Source of the DNA: Gammaproteobacteria bacterium
GTDB taxonomy: Bacteria > Pseudomonadota > Gammaproteobacteria > Pseudomonadales > Halieaceae
Reading direction: 5' to 3'
DNA length: 8,194 bases
Assembly (NCBI GenBank): GCA_029859085.1
Contig: JAOUDU010000094.1
Coordinates: forward strand, 1 to 8,194
In this document: in pieces, positions 7,359 through 8,194 of the stretch
How the letters are laid out: each line of letters starts with the position of its first letter
Position numbering within the stretch: the stretch's first letter is position 1
Position numbers and translations under genes: made by a program
The notes under the pieces: model-generated
What the model was told of the DNA's origin: nothing
Database searches by the model: none
Seen by the model: only the letters and a program-made list of their open reading frames with translations

Positions 7359-7877
7359 TCAGGTGGAAATGGCGGGCCACTGCCCACCGCTGGCCCTGGC
7401 AAACAGGCCCTGGGCCCAGCGCCCGAGCATGTCTACATGAGGCATCAAGATGGATTGGTCCAACCACAACAGGTCCGGCGGTGGCACCAGCTGGCGCAGG
7501 ACAAATACCACCACGAGAATCAGGATGATCCCCCGGGCAAAACCGAAAACCGTACCCAGCAACCGGTCCAGCACGGTCAGTCCGGTGGCCCTGATAAGTT
7601 GGGCCGCCAGGAAAGTGATGAAGGTTGAGAGTACCAGGGTACCGACAAACAGAATCGCATAGGCCGCGACATAGCGCCCGGTGATATTCGCGATCGTGCC
7701 CGCCAGCATGGACGCCATCTGGTCCACGAACAGGTTGGCCACCATGAAGGCGGCCACCCATCCCGCCAGGGAGAGTGCCTCCCGCACGAAGCCACGCCAG
7801 AGGCTCAGCAGCGTCGACAGCAGCAGCACGATGATAATCACCCAGTCTACCGCGGTAAGATTCGACCACTCGGGCAT
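7359..7877 (-). CDS. cvpA: CvpA family membrane protein
   Basis: CvpA (colicin V production protein) is a small inner-membrane protein first found as needed for colicin V production from its plasmid in E. coli; its molecular role is still unclear, with later links to envelope stress. The 172-residue product has four hydrophobic segments (about 10-26, 36-55, 70-94, 110-130) and the family's conserved pieces WRGFVREALSLAGW (27-40) and LDRLLGTVFGFARG (103-116). The C-terminal 40 residues are polar and probably cytoplasmic or at the membrane surface. The ATG shares one base with the stop codon of the upstream SPOR gene (TGATG), and no clear ribosome binding site is present, so translation is probably coupled. 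It is followed by purF after 26 bases, the order seen in E. coli and Pseudomonas. Confidence 0.93.
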   Translation of the reverse strand: MPEWSNLTAVDWVIIIVLLLSTLLSLWRGFVREALSLAGWVAAFMVANLFVDQMASMLAGTIANITGRYVAAYAILFVGTLVLSTFITFLAAQLIRATGLTVLDRLLGTVFGFARGIILILVVVFVLRQLVPPPDLLWLDQSILMPHVDMLGRWAQGLFARASGGQWPAIST

Positions 7878-8194
7878 CAGGGTTTGTACCGGACGATCAG
7901 GGAGTGAACACCGAAGCGGGAATCGATCCCCGCCTGGATTTTCTGGAGTTGCGCCCGCTCGAAATTGGGGCCTACGTAGACCCGGTACAACACCTTTTCG
8001 CCGGTGACGAGTTTCTTCACATAGGCTTTTTCCCCGGTGGCGAGCAGCCGGTCCCGCAGCTCATCAGCCTTGGCCGCACTGCTGACCGTGGCGACCTGGA
8101 GTATCCAGGCGAGCGGCACACCCTTGCTGTCCAGTGCCGGTTTCTCGGGGGGCTCGGAACGGGTCCGGGACTCCGGCGTCGGGGCGGGTGCGGG
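7877..8194 (-). CDS. dedD: SPOR-domain protein, DedD-like, C-terminal part (5' end outside window)
   Basis: SPOR domains bind denuded glycan strands of septal peptidoglycan, and DedD is a division-associated, membrane-anchored member in gammaproteobacteria. The frame is open to the right edge, giving 105 visible residues. The first 25 or so are rich in Pro, Glu, Ser, Ala and Thr (for example PAPAPTPESR), a disordered periplasmic linker typical of DedD. The SPOR domain then fills the last roughly 78 residues: WILQVATVS, KADELRDRLLATGEKAYVKK, YRVYVGPNFERAQ and GVHSLIVRYKP. The GTG at 8119 gives an open frame but sits at the linker-domain join and is not the start. The N-terminal transmembrane anchor is outside the window. 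The symbol rests on the SPOR domain plus the position directly before cvpA-purF; FtsN-like SPOR proteins have similar domains but a different context. Confidence 0.88.
   Translation of the reverse strand, partial: PAPAPTPESRTRSEPPEKPALDSKGVPLAWILQVATVSSAAKADELRDRLLATGEKAYVKKLVTGEKVLYRVYVGPNFERAQLQKIQAGIDSRFGVHSLIVRYKP

Larger units (their letters stand above)
595..8194 (-). other. Probable multigene transcription unit dedD-cvpA-purF-metZ-moxR-DUF58-tgpA
   Basis: Seven genes run in one direction with junctions of -1, 26, 9, 34, 12 and -4 bases. Two junctions overlap (TGATG between the SPOR gene and cvpA, ATGA between DUF58 and tgpA). No rho-independent terminator (GC stem plus T-run) was seen at any junction. 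The widest gap, 34 bases between metZ and moxR, is too short for an ordinary promoter unless it lies within metZ. The first promoter must be to the right of the window. That all seven genes share one mRNA is inference; an internal promoter inside metZ cannot be excluded. Confidence 0.6.

Noticed and set aside
6082..7440. Long open frame on the + strand (452 codons) antisense to purF
   Set aside because: It is a shadow of the high-GC purF coding sequence. Its protein resembles no family I know and lacks the feel of a folded protein, while the minus strand encodes an unmistakable PurF.

Overview
The window is high-GC DNA (by eye roughly 60-65% G+C) from a gammaproteobacterium. The main clue is the gene order dedD-cvpA-purF-metZ, which is the order known from Pseudomonas and related lineages. 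PurF is also strongly Pseudomonas-like (506 aa, no propeptide, typical gammaproteobacterial motifs). A marine relative such as the Cellvibrionales/Halieaceae group would fit, but genus-level placement is an inference and cannot be settled here.

Layout. From the left edge to 578 on the + strand lies the C-terminal part of an acyltransferase-3 family membrane protein; its start is outside the window. It converges, with only 16 bases between, on a compact minus-strand block that fills the rest of the window. In transcription order (right to left) the block is: the C-terminal part of a DedD-like SPOR protein (running off the right edge), cvpA, purF, metZ, a MoxR-type AAA+ ATPase, a DUF58 membrane protein and a TgpA-like membrane transglutaminase. 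Junctions are 1-base overlap, 26, 9, 34 and 12 bases, then a 4-base ATGA overlap. No promoter or terminator was recognised inside the block, so one transcript is plausible. There is no gene-free stretch over 300 bases.

Functions. The right half joins envelope/division functions (SPOR protein, CvpA) with de novo purine synthesis (PurF, first committed step) and methionine synthesis (MetZ, homocysteine formation from O-succinylhomoserine). The left half is the MoxR/DUF58/transglutaminase trio, known in Pseudomonas aeruginosa as the PA2875-PA2874-PA2873 (TgpA) cluster: a cytoplasmic chaperone-like ATPase, a membrane-anchored partner and a membrane enzyme with a periplasmic transglutaminase domain whose Cys-His-Asp triad is intact here. 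All full-length genes look intact. No RNA genes, mobile elements, CRISPR arrays or notable repeats were seen. Most of the window is well-known biology; the main point of interest is the tight joining of the transglutaminase trio to the purF-metZ operon.
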